In this document: positions 8,472 through 16,482 of the stretch, piece after piece | How the letters are laid out: every line of letters starts with the position of its first letter | Position numbering within the stretch: position 1 is the stretch's first letter | DNA from: Arenicellales bacterium | GTDB lineage: Bacteria; Pseudomonadota; Gammaproteobacteria; Arenicellales; UBA868 | Direction: 5' to 3' | NCBI GenBank assembly: GCA_028825345.1 | Contig: JAPKAJ010000002.1 | Location: 1 to 29,999, forward strand | DNA: 29,999 nucleotides | Translations under genes and position numbers: made by a program | Notes under the pieces: generated by a model | What the model saw: the letters and a program-made list of their open reading frames with translations, nothing else | Database searches by the model: none | What the model was told of the DNA's origin: nothing

Positions 8472-9508
8472 TGCTGAAACAAATTCCGATATCGGACCAT
8501 CACTTTTGTGTCGCACCCATGATGGACTGGACCGATCGGCATGAACGTTATTTGCTGCGATTACTGACACGCCATGCCCGGTTGTATACCGAAATGGTGA
8601 CCACCGGCGCTTTGTTGCACGGCGACAGCGCGCGGTTTCTGGCGCATGACCCGGTAGAGTACCCACTGGCCTTGCAACTGGGAGGCAGTGAGCCCGACGC
8701 CATGGCTGTGTGCGCTCAAATGGGAGAGGACGCTGGCTACCATGAGATTAATATCAACATCGGATGCCCCTCGGATCGGGTGCAGTCCGGGCGATTTGGC
8801 GCCTGTTTAATGCGTGAGCCCGACCGCGTAGCGGCGTGTGTCCGGGCGATGTCCAAGGCGATCTCGATCCCTGTCACGGTAAAATGCCGGATCGGCGTCG
8901 ATTTTGACGACCGCTTCGAGCAACTGGTCAATTTTGTCGACGTGGTCTCTAGTGCAGGTTGTACGGTCTTTATTGTGCACGCACGCAAAGCCTGGCTTTC
9001 GGGCTTGAGCCCTCGTCAGAATCGTGAAATTCCGCCTCTTGACTACCCACGGGTGTACCAACTGAAAGCCCGGTTTCCTGAACTTACCATTGTTATTAAT
9101 GGTGGTATTTGTCAATGGGATCAAGTCCAGACCCACCTCAGCCGAGTCGATGGAGTCATGGTAGGGCGTGAGGCTTACCAGAACCCGTATAGATTAGCGA
9201 CTGTGGACCACGAGCTTTTTGGATTCACCGGTCCTGTTTTGTCACGTTGGCAGGTACTAGAGTTGTACAAGCCATATATTCGCCGTGAACTCGAACGCGG
9301 TGTGCGTCTTAAGCAGTTGTCTCGCCATCTTTTGGGATTGTTTCAAGGTCAACCAGGCGCGCGCAACTGGCGTCGGACTTTGAGCGAGCGCGGAGCACGC
9401 GCTGGCGCGGGAATAGAGGTGATCGATGCCGCTGAGGCCCAAATCCGAAAGGACGGCGACCTGCACTTGGCAAGCCAAGTGACTCAACCGGTACATTTTG
9501 CAGCATGA
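8471..9508 (+). CDS. dusA: tRNA-dihydrouridine(20/20a) synthase
   Basis: A 345-residue flavoenzyme that reduces uridine to dihydrouridine in the tRNA D-loop using NADPH. The FMN-barrel opening APMMDWTDRHERY (residues 15-27) is the DusA form, in contrast to APM.G.TD in DusB and DusC. NIGCPSDRVQSGRFGACLM holds the catalytic cysteine, C112, and VKCRIGVD and VINGGI are barrel phosphate-site strands. I chose the ATG at 8471 because GGGGAG sits seven bases upstream and homologues start here; longer in-frame starts overlap yjbQ and add a proline-rich tail unlike the family. It overlaps yjbQ (TGATG) and the downstream asmA-like gene (ATGA), so the three are translationally coupled. Confidence 0.95.
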   Translation: MLKQIPISDHHFCVAPMMDWTDRHERYLLRLLTRHARLYTEMVTTGALLHGDSARFLAHDPVEYPLALQLGGSEPDAMAVCAQMGEDAGYHEININIGCPSDRVQSGRFGACLMREPDRVAACVRAMSKAISIPVTVKCRIGVDFDDRFEQLVNFVDVVSSAGCTVFIVHARKAWLSGLSPRQNREIPPLDYPRVYQLKARFPELTIVINGGICQWDQVQTHLSRVDGVMVGREAYQNPYRLATVDHELFGFTGPVLSRWQVLELYKPYIRRELERGVRLKQLSRHLLGLFQGQPGARNWRRTLSERGARAGAGIEVIDAAEAQIRKDGDLHLASQVTQPVHFAA

Positions 9509-11076
9509 AAAGCGCGATCAAATGGTTATTGTGGCTGTTTGGGGCTGCGATTGTCCTGCTGGGAATCAGTCTAGTTTGGCTCGCCACGTTTTTTGAACCT
9601 TCAGATTACCGCGATGAAATTGCGCGGTGGGTCGCAGAGCGTAGCGGGTATCACTTTGTGATTGAAGGCGCGGTGTCGGTCGATTTTGAGCATGAGCCAG
9701 TACGGGGATTTTTTGTGGATATTGGGGTGCGCGATGCCCAGTTGACCCGGGCGGACGAAATCCCCGGCGAGCAGCAACTACACCTTAATGCTTTGGATTT
9801 CTCTGCGGATCTAGACGATCTTTTTGCCAGTGCCCGTGGCGCACCCCTTGCCGGCAAAGGGCGTTTTGATGTGGTTGAAGCAGACTTGCGCAAGCTATTG
9901 GCCAAATCTGAAGTGAATTGGAATGCATTTACGCCGCAGGCCTTCCGTTCGGTTAGCGCCACAAGTGACTTTTGGGTATCAGGCGATACTTTGTCCCTGA
10001 CAGGCCTTGAGGTCTCGATGGACGAAACCCAGGTGAGCGGTAATCTGGAAATTGACAATTTGTCAACGGATCAGACCTTCCACTTCGATCTGAATGTGCC
10101 GTCGCTGGATCTGCAAAAGATTCTCCAACTGAGTGCCCCCGGCCCTTTTGACGGTCTGATTTTACTGAACCTGCCGGCTATTCTGGTTGCGCAAAGTGAA
10201 GTCGCGGGATTACTTAAAATCGGCACGCTACGATCCGGCGGGGTGGTAATGAGTGATGTCGTTATGCCCCTTCGCACACACGGGGGCGTTGTCGTTTCTT
10301 CACCAATCACTGCTGGCTTTTACGGCGGCGAGGCGCGTATTGATACGGTATTGCGGGTCGATGGCGCGCTTCTCGATTTTCGCACCCGACAGCAGATCAG
10401 CGAGTGCCGCTTGGGTGAATTGCTTAGTGATCTTGAACTGACCGGAGTGTTTGAGGCGCGCGGCAGCCTCTTAGCGAATCTGGCTTTTTCAGGCGTGGAT
10501 AAGGCCAGTCGAATTCAATCTGCGCGGGGTGTGATTGAGTTCGCTGCGGATCAAGGGCGGATCAAGGGCATTGATCTGCCGACCCTGATAAAGCAATTGG
10601 GCCGTAGTTCGGTCGAGATCGCCGATGATTCAATAGGCGAGAGCGCATTTACATCATTGGGGGATATTCGAGCGACTTTGCGAGTTGAGGAAGGTCTACT
10701 GATCAATGAAGACCTTGCCTTCCAGGCAGGAGGGCTAGAGGTACGTGGGCGTGGTGGATTGGCGCTTTTGAGCGAGCAGCTCGATTACCGTATCTCTTTG
10801 GCCCTTAACAACCGTGAGCTCGCGAGTGTGCTTCCGCCGCCATTCAATAGCGGTATGATTGTATTGCCACTACGGATTAGTGGGCAGTGGCATGCGCCAT
10901 CGTTGATGATAGATATGCCTCGGATGTTGCAACTGCAGTTTCAGGCAGCGATGGGAGGAGACTCTGGGCTAGAGACGCCCTCTGTGGATGCCCAAGCTGC
11001 CCGCTTAGCGAAGGACCTGGACGCGGAATTAGCCCAGGCTCTGGGTGGAAAACAAGACGCAGCAGCGGAGCAGTGA
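9505..11076 (+). CDS. asmA: AsmA family protein
   Basis: A 523-residue AsmA-like protein: one N-terminal membrane segment (about residues 5-27, starting after a KWLLW motif) followed by a large predicted periplasmic domain rich in beta strands. AsmA-family proteins belong to the bridge-like repeating beta-groove lipid-transfer group and are linked to outer-membrane assembly and phospholipid transport. The N-terminal FFEPSDYRDEIARWVAERSG segment after the helix and the C-terminal AsmA_2-type block (ARGVIEFAADQGRIKGIDL, LAFQAGGLEVRGRGGLALL) fit the family. It is somewhat shorter than E. coli AsmA (617). Its ATG overlaps the dusA stop (ATGA). Which AsmA paralogue it represents cannot be decided from sequence alone. 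Confidence 0.88.
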   Translation: MKSAIKWLLWLFGAAIVLLGISLVWLATFFEPSDYRDEIARWVAERSGYHFVIEGAVSVDFEHEPVRGFFVDIGVRDAQLTRADEIPGEQQLHLNALDFSADLDDLFASARGAPLAGKGRFDVVEADLRKLLAKSEVNWNAFTPQAFRSVSATSDFWVSGDTLSLTGLEVSMDETQVSGNLEIDNLSTDQTFHFDLNVPSLDLQKILQLSAPGPFDGLILLNLPAILVAQSEVAGLLKIGTLRSGGVVMSDVVMPLRTHGGVVVSSPITAGFYGGEARIDTVLRVDGALLDFRTRQQISECRLGELLSDLELTGVFEARGSLLANLAFSGVDKASRIQSARGVIEFAADQGRIKGIDLPTLIKQLGRSSVEIADDSIGESAFTSLGDIRATLRVEEGLLINEDLAFQAGGLEVRGRGGLALLSEQLDYRISLALNNRELASVLPPPFNSGMIVLPLRISGQWHAPSLMIDMPRMLQLQFQAAMGGDSGLETPSVDAQAARLAKDLDAELAQALGGKQDAAAEQ

Positions 11077-11091
11077 AGCTTGCGCGTTACC

Positions 11092-11108
11092 GGCGCTCGG
11101 CGAGCGCT
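11092..11108. other. Short GC-rich hairpin after asmA-like gene
   Basis: GCGCTC and GAGCGC (11093-11098 and 11102-11107) form a perfect six-base stem around a three-base loop, 16 bases after the asmA stop. There is no following T tract, so it is at most a weak or factor-dependent terminator. Confidence 0.3.
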
Positions 11109-11150
11109 ACCAGCACAGTTTACACTGCACAACCTTAACAGCGTCGGTGC

Positions 11151-11175
11151 AACAAGCGTAGCGATATCGCTTGTT
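11151..11175. promoter_or_regulatory. Inverted repeat upstream of ilvD
   Basis: AACAAGCG (11151-11158) and CGCTTGTT (11168-11175) are perfect inverted arms around a nine-base centre, and the perfect palindrome GCGATATCGC (11161-11170) overlaps the right arm. It lies 45 bases before the ilvD start. No T tract follows on the plus strand, so an operator or mRNA leader structure is more likely than a terminator. The regulator is unknown. Confidence 0.35.
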
Positions 11176-11220
11176 AAAACCTTTGCCCGACCAGGCATTT
11201 ACTGACAGATGGAGAGATTA

Positions 11221-12900
11221 ATGAGCGACAAGTTGAATAAGGTTAGTTCACGGATTACCCAACCCCGTTCGCAGGGCGCTTCTCAGGCCATGCTTTACGC
11301 TACCGGAATGAGTCGAGCGGACATGGATAAGCCACAAGTGGGTATCGCCAGCATGTGGTGGGAAGGCAATCCTTGCAATATGCATCTCAACGATCTTGCG
11401 GCCCGTATTGGAGAGGGAGTCAACGATGCCGGCATGATCAGCATGCGGTTTAACACGATCGGGGTGAGCGACGGAATCTCTATGGGTACCGAGGGTATGA
11501 GTTACTCGTTACAGTCACGTGATCTGATTGCAGACTCCATTGAAACAGTCATGGGTGGGCAATGGTATGACGGGCTCGTGACCGTACCCGGCTGCGACAA
11601 AAATATGCCTGGATGCCTGATTGCTATGGGCCGTGTCAACCGCCCATCACTGATGGTTTACGGTGGCACCATCAAGCCAGGCTATGCCAGCAATCAGACA
11701 GTGGATATCGTTTCCGCATTTCAGAGTTATGGCCAGTACATCGCTGAAGCCATCAGCGATGACGAGCGTCAGGAAATTGTCACGCGGGCGTGCCCAGGCG
11801 CTGGCGCCTGCGGCGGAATGTATACCGCAAATACCATGGCCAGCGCTATCGAGGCGATGGGTATGTCGTTGCCGTACAGTGCTTCGACCCCAGCCGTGCT
11901 GCCGGAAAAAATGGAAGAATGCTTTAAGGCCGGCGCAGCAGTGCGTAAATTGCTTGAGCTCGATCTACGCCCGCGCGATATTATGACCCGGGAAGCCTTC
12001 GAAAACGCGATGGTTATCGTAACGGTACTGGGTGGATCAACCAATGCCGTATTGCATCTGATCGCTATGGCCCGAGCAGTCGATGTTCCGTTGGGTATCG
12101 ATGATTTTCAGAATGTCAGTGATCGCGTGCCCTTCCTTGCAGATCTCAAACCCAGTGGCCAGTATGTAATGGAAGACCTGCATAACGTCGGCGGTATCCC
12201 TGCTGTGATGCGTTATCTACTTGCGCAGGGGCTTCTTAATGGTGACGGTATGACTGTGACCGGCCAGACAATTACGCAAAACCTTGAGCAACTGGCAGAT
12301 CTGGAAGAAGGGCAGAAAGTGTTTCATTTTCTGGATAACCCAATCAAGGAGACAGGGCACATCCGTATCCTCAAGGGTAATCTCGCACCCGGGGGGTCGG
12401 TAGCCAAGATTACCGGCAAAGAAGGGCGCCAGTTCAGCGGACCTGCTCGTGTTTTTGATGGCGAAGAGGCAATGCTGGGCGCCTTGGAAGAAGGTCAAAT
12501 CAAAAAGGGCGATGTAATCGTAATTCGGTACGAAGGCCCCAAAGGCGGCCCAGGCATGCCCGAGATGCTGACTCCAACCTCGGCCATTATGGGTGCGGGG
12601 TTGGGCTTAGATGTGGCACTGATTACGGACGGACGTTTCTCGGGCGGCTCACATGGTTTTATCATAGGCCACGTTGTGCCTGAGGCCCAGGAGGGAGGGC
12701 CGATTGGGTTAATCAGAGATGGTGACATCATCTGCCTGGACGCGGACGCCAACACGATCGATGTGACCCTTTCCGATGCCGAACTTGCTGAGCGAAAGGC
12801 AAACTGGAGCATGCCGGCGTACAAAACCACACGGGGCACGCTTCATAAGTACATCAAAAACGTCAAGACCGCGAGCGAGGGCTGTGTGACAGACGAGTAG
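11221..12900 (+). CDS. ilvD: Dihydroxy-acid dehydratase
   Basis: A 559-residue dehydratase converting 2,3-dihydroxy-3-methyl-acids to 2-keto acids in valine, isoleucine and leucine synthesis. The three iron-sulphur ligands are visible: C52 (EGNPCNMHL), C125 (GCDKNMPG) and C197 (GACGGMYTANTM). C-terminal hallmarks are GGPGMPEMLTPTSA and LITDGRFSGGSHGF. About 560 residues is typical of the shorter IlvD group, distinct from the roughly 615-residue E. coli form; several members of the shorter group carry a [2Fe-2S] cluster. The ATG at 11221 has GGAGA six bases upstream; an in-frame start at 11209 is less likely. It stands alone, without ilvBNC or ilvE nearby, behind an inverted repeat. Confidence 0.96.
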   Translation: MSDKLNKVSSRITQPRSQGASQAMLYATGMSRADMDKPQVGIASMWWEGNPCNMHLNDLAARIGEGVNDAGMISMRFNTIGVSDGISMGTEGMSYSLQSRDLIADSIETVMGGQWYDGLVTVPGCDKNMPGCLIAMGRVNRPSLMVYGGTIKPGYASNQTVDIVSAFQSYGQYIAEAISDDERQEIVTRACPGAGACGGMYTANTMASAIEAMGMSLPYSASTPAVLPEKMEECFKAGAAVRKLLELDLRPRDIMTREAFENAMVIVTVLGGSTNAVLHLIAMARAVDVPLGIDDFQNVSDRVPFLADLKPSGQYVMEDLHNVGGIPAVMRYLLAQGLLNGDGMTVTGQTITQNLEQLADLEEGQKVFHFLDNPIKETGHIRILKGNLAPGGSVAKITGKEGRQFSGPARVFDGEEAMLGALEEGQIKKGDVIVIRYEGPKGGPGMPEMLTPTSAIMGAGLGLDVALITDGRFSGGSHGFIIGHVVPEAQEGGPIGLIRDGDIICLDADANTIDVTLSDAELAERKANWSMPAYKTTRGTLHKYIKNVKTASEGCVTDE

Positions 12901-13109
12901 AGCGCCTCGGACGCAGGCGTTAAGTTTTGCTAAAAGCGTATCCGATCGGGTCAGGGCGCTGGTAAGTCGTCGATGGGAGCATCAAATATAAGAGCGATCT
13001 AATATTTGAGCGCATTGCCAATGAAACGCGATACTGACGGGGTCTGCCCCGGCCGTGCCAGGGTCAATCGAGCGCCTGCTAACGCGAACTTTCAGCGTGG
13101 TAGCGAAGA

Positions 13110-13793
13110 TCAGTTCAAGCTAATGCGCAATGCCGCGCTAGTTGCCAGCGGTGCTAACGAAAGTGCCAGGACTGCCATCGCGCCAAGAGCGTAAAAGTGT
13201 CCAGCCGTAGGCAGTCCAGCCTCAGCAGCCAGAACCACGCTGGAGCCGAAGATCAACACCGGGACATAAAGTGGCAGGACCAACAGAGTCAAAAGCAGGC
13301 CGCCACGTTTCACCCCGACGGTCAACGCCATCCCGACTGCACCAATCAGGCTAAGTGTGGGTGTACCCAGCGCCAGTGCGGCCAGTAGCGTTAGTTGCCC
13401 GGTAACGCTCATATTGAGAAGTATTCCGAGCAACGGCGCCGCTATAAGAAGAGGTAAGCCGGTGGCACACCAATGGACAAAAACCTTACTCAATACCAGT
13501 GCCGAGAGGGGGTGAAGCCCAAGCGCCATCTGTTCTAGCGTGCCATCTTCAAAGTCGGAACGAAAAAGGCCCTCAAGCGCTAACAGGGTCGCCAGCAGCG
13601 CCGCTACCCAGACGATTCCCGAGCCGATAAGGGCCAGTTGCGCGGGATCCGATCCCACGCCAAAGGGAAATAGTGTAACCACGATGATGAAAAACAGCAC
13701 CGGGTTGGCAATTTCAAAGGGATGTCGAACAACCAGTCGGATATCCCGACGGACCAGGGCGACCAGAGCATTACCAAGCGTGGGCGCCATCAT
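13110..13793 (-). CDS. ccmB: Haem exporter protein CcmB
   Basis: A 227-residue integral membrane protein with about six hydrophobic segments, matching CcmB, the permease of the CcmABCD complex of System I cytochrome c maturation. Family features are the N-terminal RRDIRLVVRHPFEIANPVLFF, the LEGLFRSDFEDGTLEQM motif in the first loop (the CcmA-contacting region) and a leucine-rich C-terminal half. Current understanding is that CcmAB drives release of holo-CcmE rather than haem export as such. Its ATG overlaps the ccmA stop (ATGA type). The usual next gene, ccmC, is missing: downstream is a short gap and then the convergent ilvD. Confidence 0.93.
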   Translation of the reverse strand: MMAPTLGNALVALVRRDIRLVVRHPFEIANPVLFFIIVVTLFPFGVGSDPAQLALIGSGIVWVAALLATLLALEGLFRSDFEDGTLEQMALGLHPLSALVLSKVFVHWCATGLPLLIAAPLLGILLNMSVTGQLTLLAALALGTPTLSLIGAVGMALTVGVKRGGLLLTLLVLPLYVPVLIFGSSVVLAAEAGLPTAGHFYALGAMAVLALSLAPLATSAALRISLN

Positions 13794-14404
13794 GAACTCA
13801 ATTCGATGGTTGTGATCGGGTATTGTGCGACCTGAATGGCTTGGTGGCTGGTAAAAATCACCATTCCGCCGGTATCGAGGTGAGTACCGAGCAGGGCTTC
13901 GATGTCACTGACTCCTTGCGAGTCGATCGCAGAGCATGGCTCATCGAGAATCCACAAAAGCGCTCTGGCAAGGTGTAGTCGGGCAATAGCGACGCGTCGA
14001 AGCTGCCCAGCCGATAGATGACGACATAAAAGATTAGCCGACGCATCCAGTCCTACGCGTTCGAGCACCACATCAATGTCCACATGTTTTTGGACCGGCT
14101 GCAAAGAAAGCGCAAACAACAGGTTCTCTCGTGCGGTCAGGTCGAGTTTTAATCCAGGGGCATGGCCTACGTACGCCAATTGCGCATGGTAGCGGGCGCG
14201 ATCCTGGTCGATAGGTGCTCCGCCCCACAGTACCTCACCGTGCTCCGGCAGGCTAAGGCCGCATAGGATACGCAACAGGCTGGTTTTGCCTGCGCCGTTA
14301 GTACCACGCACTTGGCGGATCTCACCAGGGCGGATCTGGAAGCTGATATCCTCGAATAGCAGCCGAGTACCCCGCACGCAACCCAGAGAACGGGCCTCAA
14401 GCAT
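13790..14404 (-). CDS. ccmA: Cytochrome c biogenesis ATP-binding protein CcmA
   Basis: A 204-residue ABC ATPase, the usual CcmA length, which partners CcmB at the inner membrane. It shows Walker A GTNGAGKT (residues 34-41), the signature LSAGQLRRVAIARL and Walker B LLWILDEPCSAID. The short length, ending soon after the switch histidine region (TSHQ), is typical. I chose the ATG at 14404; a TTG two codons upstream is also possible. The overlap with ccmB indicates coupled synthesis. No other ccm gene is in the window, so the remaining System I genes must lie elsewhere or be absent. Confidence 0.92.
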   Translation of the reverse strand: MLEARSLGCVRGTRLLFEDISFQIRPGEIRQVRGTNGAGKTSLLRILCGLSLPEHGEVLWGGAPIDQDRARYHAQLAYVGHAPGLKLDLTARENLLFALSLQPVQKHVDIDVVLERVGLDASANLLCRHLSAGQLRRVAIARLHLARALLWILDEPCSAIDSQGVSDIEALLGTHLDTGGMVIFTSHQAIQVAQYPITTIELSS

Positions 14405-14799
14405 GTCCAATTGAATTAAGCCCCATTCGTGGTATTGGTCTTTCGGTATCGATCAGTCATGGTGTGAGATGCGGGTTCACGGACAGATTATGGGGCCAAT
14501 CCCTTGCGCATGCTCCAGCCCGGATTAGAATTGGTGCCGTCCACCGATCTATACTTGAATTGTAGCTACGCTCGCAAAGTGAAGCACAGACATTATCCGA
14601 CGACTTAAATCTGTTGACCTTAGAAAGTGAGAAGGACCTCATAGCCATCTCAGTTTCTCACAAGGTGGTTATCTTTATGACGTATTTGGGCTATCAATAT
14701 TCCACAAGCGAGGCGATGATTTGATTAAAACAGTCTATCAATGTCCAGCGAATATCCCGCTACAATGCCTCCGCCTGCCCGATCAGGACTAGAAAATTT
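14405..14799. other. 395-base divergent intergenic region
   Basis: This gap separates ccmA (minus) from the formate dehydrogenase operon (plus) and must hold both promoters. I see no RNA gene or long ORF. GTGAGAA (14627-14633) and TTCTCAC (14655-14661) could pair as a loose hairpin. A 15-codon ORF, MTYLGYQYSTSEAMI (14677-14724), is preceded by AAGGTGG at a plausible distance, but nothing else supports it. TACAAT at 14761-14766 resembles a -10 box, but the expected -35 is poor. Confidence 0.5.
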
Positions 14800-16482
14800 A
14801 TGAAAAAACCCAACACCAAGCGTAATCGACTTCCTGGGCGTGCTAAGGGCCGCGCTGTCGATCCTATTGCACGAGATGAAGTGCTTGAGGCAATCGACGG
14901 CATTAGTCGAACAGCGGATCAACTGATCGAATGCCTGCACCGATTACAAGATGCTCATGGCTATTTGTCATCGCAGCATCTGGTGGCGTTGGCAGATGTG
15001 CTAAGGCTCGCGCCGACTGAAGTGTATGAAGTAGCCACTTTTTACCATCACTTTGATGTGGTTCGTGAAGGCGAAACCCCACCACCCCCATTGACGGTTC
15101 GAGTGTGTAACTCGGTAACCTGTGAGATGTTTGGCGCCACCCAATTGCTGGGCGCACTGCAAAAGGGGTTGGGAGACGGCGTTCGGATCCAGGCAGTGCC
15201 TTGTGTTGGGCGTTGCGATCAGGCGCCTATTGCCGTGGTCGGCAAGCGCGCAGTCACTCACGCTACTCCGCAAAACGTCGCCGAATGTCTAGATGCGAAC
15301 CTGACAGGGCCGGGTACACCCGATGACTGGATTCGTTTTGATGCCTATTGTGCCGATGGGGGCTATGCTTTGGCGCGTCGTTGTAACGACGATAATCAAC
15401 TTGGCGAGGTAATCATTAAAGAACTCGAGTCTTCCGGGCTTCGAGGCCTTGGCGGCGCTGGGTTTCCGGCTGGGCGTAAGTGGCGCATCCTCAAAGAGCA
15501 AGATGCACCGAGACTGATGGCGGTCAATATCGATGAGGGCGAACCGGGCACTTTTAAAGACCGCTATTATCTGGAGCGTGATCCGCACCGTTTTCTCGAA
15601 GGCGTGCTGATAGCCGCACAGGTGATTGGCATTGATGCGTGCTACCTCTATGTTCGAGACGAATATCCTGGTGTGATCGAGATTCTCCAGAGTGCGATTA
15701 AGGAACTTCAGGACGGTTTCGATCGATCGCTTCCCGAATTGTTTGTGCGCCGTGGTGCCGGGGCCTATATCTGCGGTGAAGAGTCGGCGATGATCGAGTC
15801 GATTGAGGGTAAACGCGGTATGCCGCGGTTACGCCCGCCCTATGTGGCCGAGGTTGGCCTGTTTGGTCGTCCCACGCTGGAGCATAACTGCGAGACACTT
15901 TATTGGGTTCGAGAAATCGTCGAGCGAGGCGCTAAGTGGTTTAGTGGAGAAGGCCGTCGTGGGCGCCAGGGGCTTCGCTCATTTTCGGTCAGCGGTCGGA
16001 TAAACAAACCCGGTGTACACCTTGCGCCGGCTGGCATTAGCGTGCGCGAACTGATCGATGAATACTGCGACGGAATGCCCGAAGGGCATAGCCTCTATGC
16101 GTATTTTCCAGGCGGGGCCTCAGGCGGTATCCTGCCCGCCACTCTGGCTGACGAGCCATTAGATTTTGATACTCTACAGGCGCATGGCTGTTTCATCGGT
16201 TCGGCCGCTGTGATCATTCTTTCCGATCACGATCGAGTAAGAGATGCTGCGCGCAACACGATCCAGTTTTTCGCCCATGAATCCTGCGGCCAGTGTACGC
16301 CATGTCGAGTGGGTTGCAGCCGGGCGGCACAGCTAATGGAAAGCTCCAGTTGGGATGCTCCTTTGCTTGAAGAACTTGCCACGGTGATGGAAGATGCCTC
16401 GATCTGCGGGCTGGGTCAGGCCGCACCAAACCCCATACGTTGTACGATCCGCTACTTTCCCAAGGAGGTTGGCTGTCAATGA
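14800..16482 (+). CDS. fdsB: NAD-dependent formate dehydrogenase, fused NuoE/NuoF-like diaphorase subunit
   Basis: A 560-residue fusion of a NuoE/FdsG-like thioredoxin-fold domain (about 1-165) to a NuoF/FdsB-like domain (about 200-555). The first carries the [2Fe-2S] ligands C103, C108, C135 and C139. The second has the NADH/FMN loops GLRGLGGAGFPAGRKW (213-228), NIDEGEPGTFKDRYYLERDP and GAYICGEESAMIESIEG (321-337), then [4Fe-4S] ligands C496, C499, C502 and C536. The subunit passes electrons from the formate-oxidising partner to NAD+ in the cytoplasm. Its stop overlaps the start of the catalytic subunit (ATGA). The FdsG and FdsB functions, separate proteins in Rhodobacter and Cupriavidus, are joined here. 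A hydrogenase or complex I role is excluded by the neighbour. Confidence 0.93.
   Translation: MKKPNTKRNRLPGRAKGRAVDPIARDEVLEAIDGISRTADQLIECLHRLQDAHGYLSSQHLVALADVLRLAPTEVYEVATFYHHFDVVREGETPPPPLTVRVCNSVTCEMFGATQLLGALQKGLGDGVRIQAVPCVGRCDQAPIAVVGKRAVTHATPQNVAECLDANLTGPGTPDDWIRFDAYCADGGYALARRCNDDNQLGEVIIKELESSGLRGLGGAGFPAGRKWRILKEQDAPRLMAVNIDEGEPGTFKDRYYLERDPHRFLEGVLIAAQVIGIDACYLYVRDEYPGVIEILQSAIKELQDGFDRSLPELFVRRGAGAYICGEESAMIESIEGKRGMPRLRPPYVAEVGLFGRPTLEHNCETLYWVREIVERGAKWFSGEGRRGRQGLRSFSVSGRINKPGVHLAPAGISVRELIDEYCDGMPEGHSLYAYFPGGASGGILPATLADEPLDFDTLQAHGCFIGSAAVIILSDHDRVRDAARNTIQFFAHESCGQCTPCRVGCSRAAQLMESSSWDAPLLEELATVMEDASICGLGQAAPNPIRCTIRYFPKEVGCQ

Noticed and set aside
8028..8666. A 212-codon open frame on the minus strand
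   Set aside because: It lies antisense to yjbQ and dusA, both clearly real, and its translation has no recognisable features.
11092..11108. Intrinsic terminator after the asmA-like gene
   Set aside because: The hairpin is good but no T tract follows, so I list it only as a hairpin.
12901..13109. Search for a terminator or RNA gene between the convergent ilvD and ccmB
   Set aside because: Only a four-base GGGG/CCCC stem near 13040 was found; no tRNA-like fold or T-tailed hairpin.
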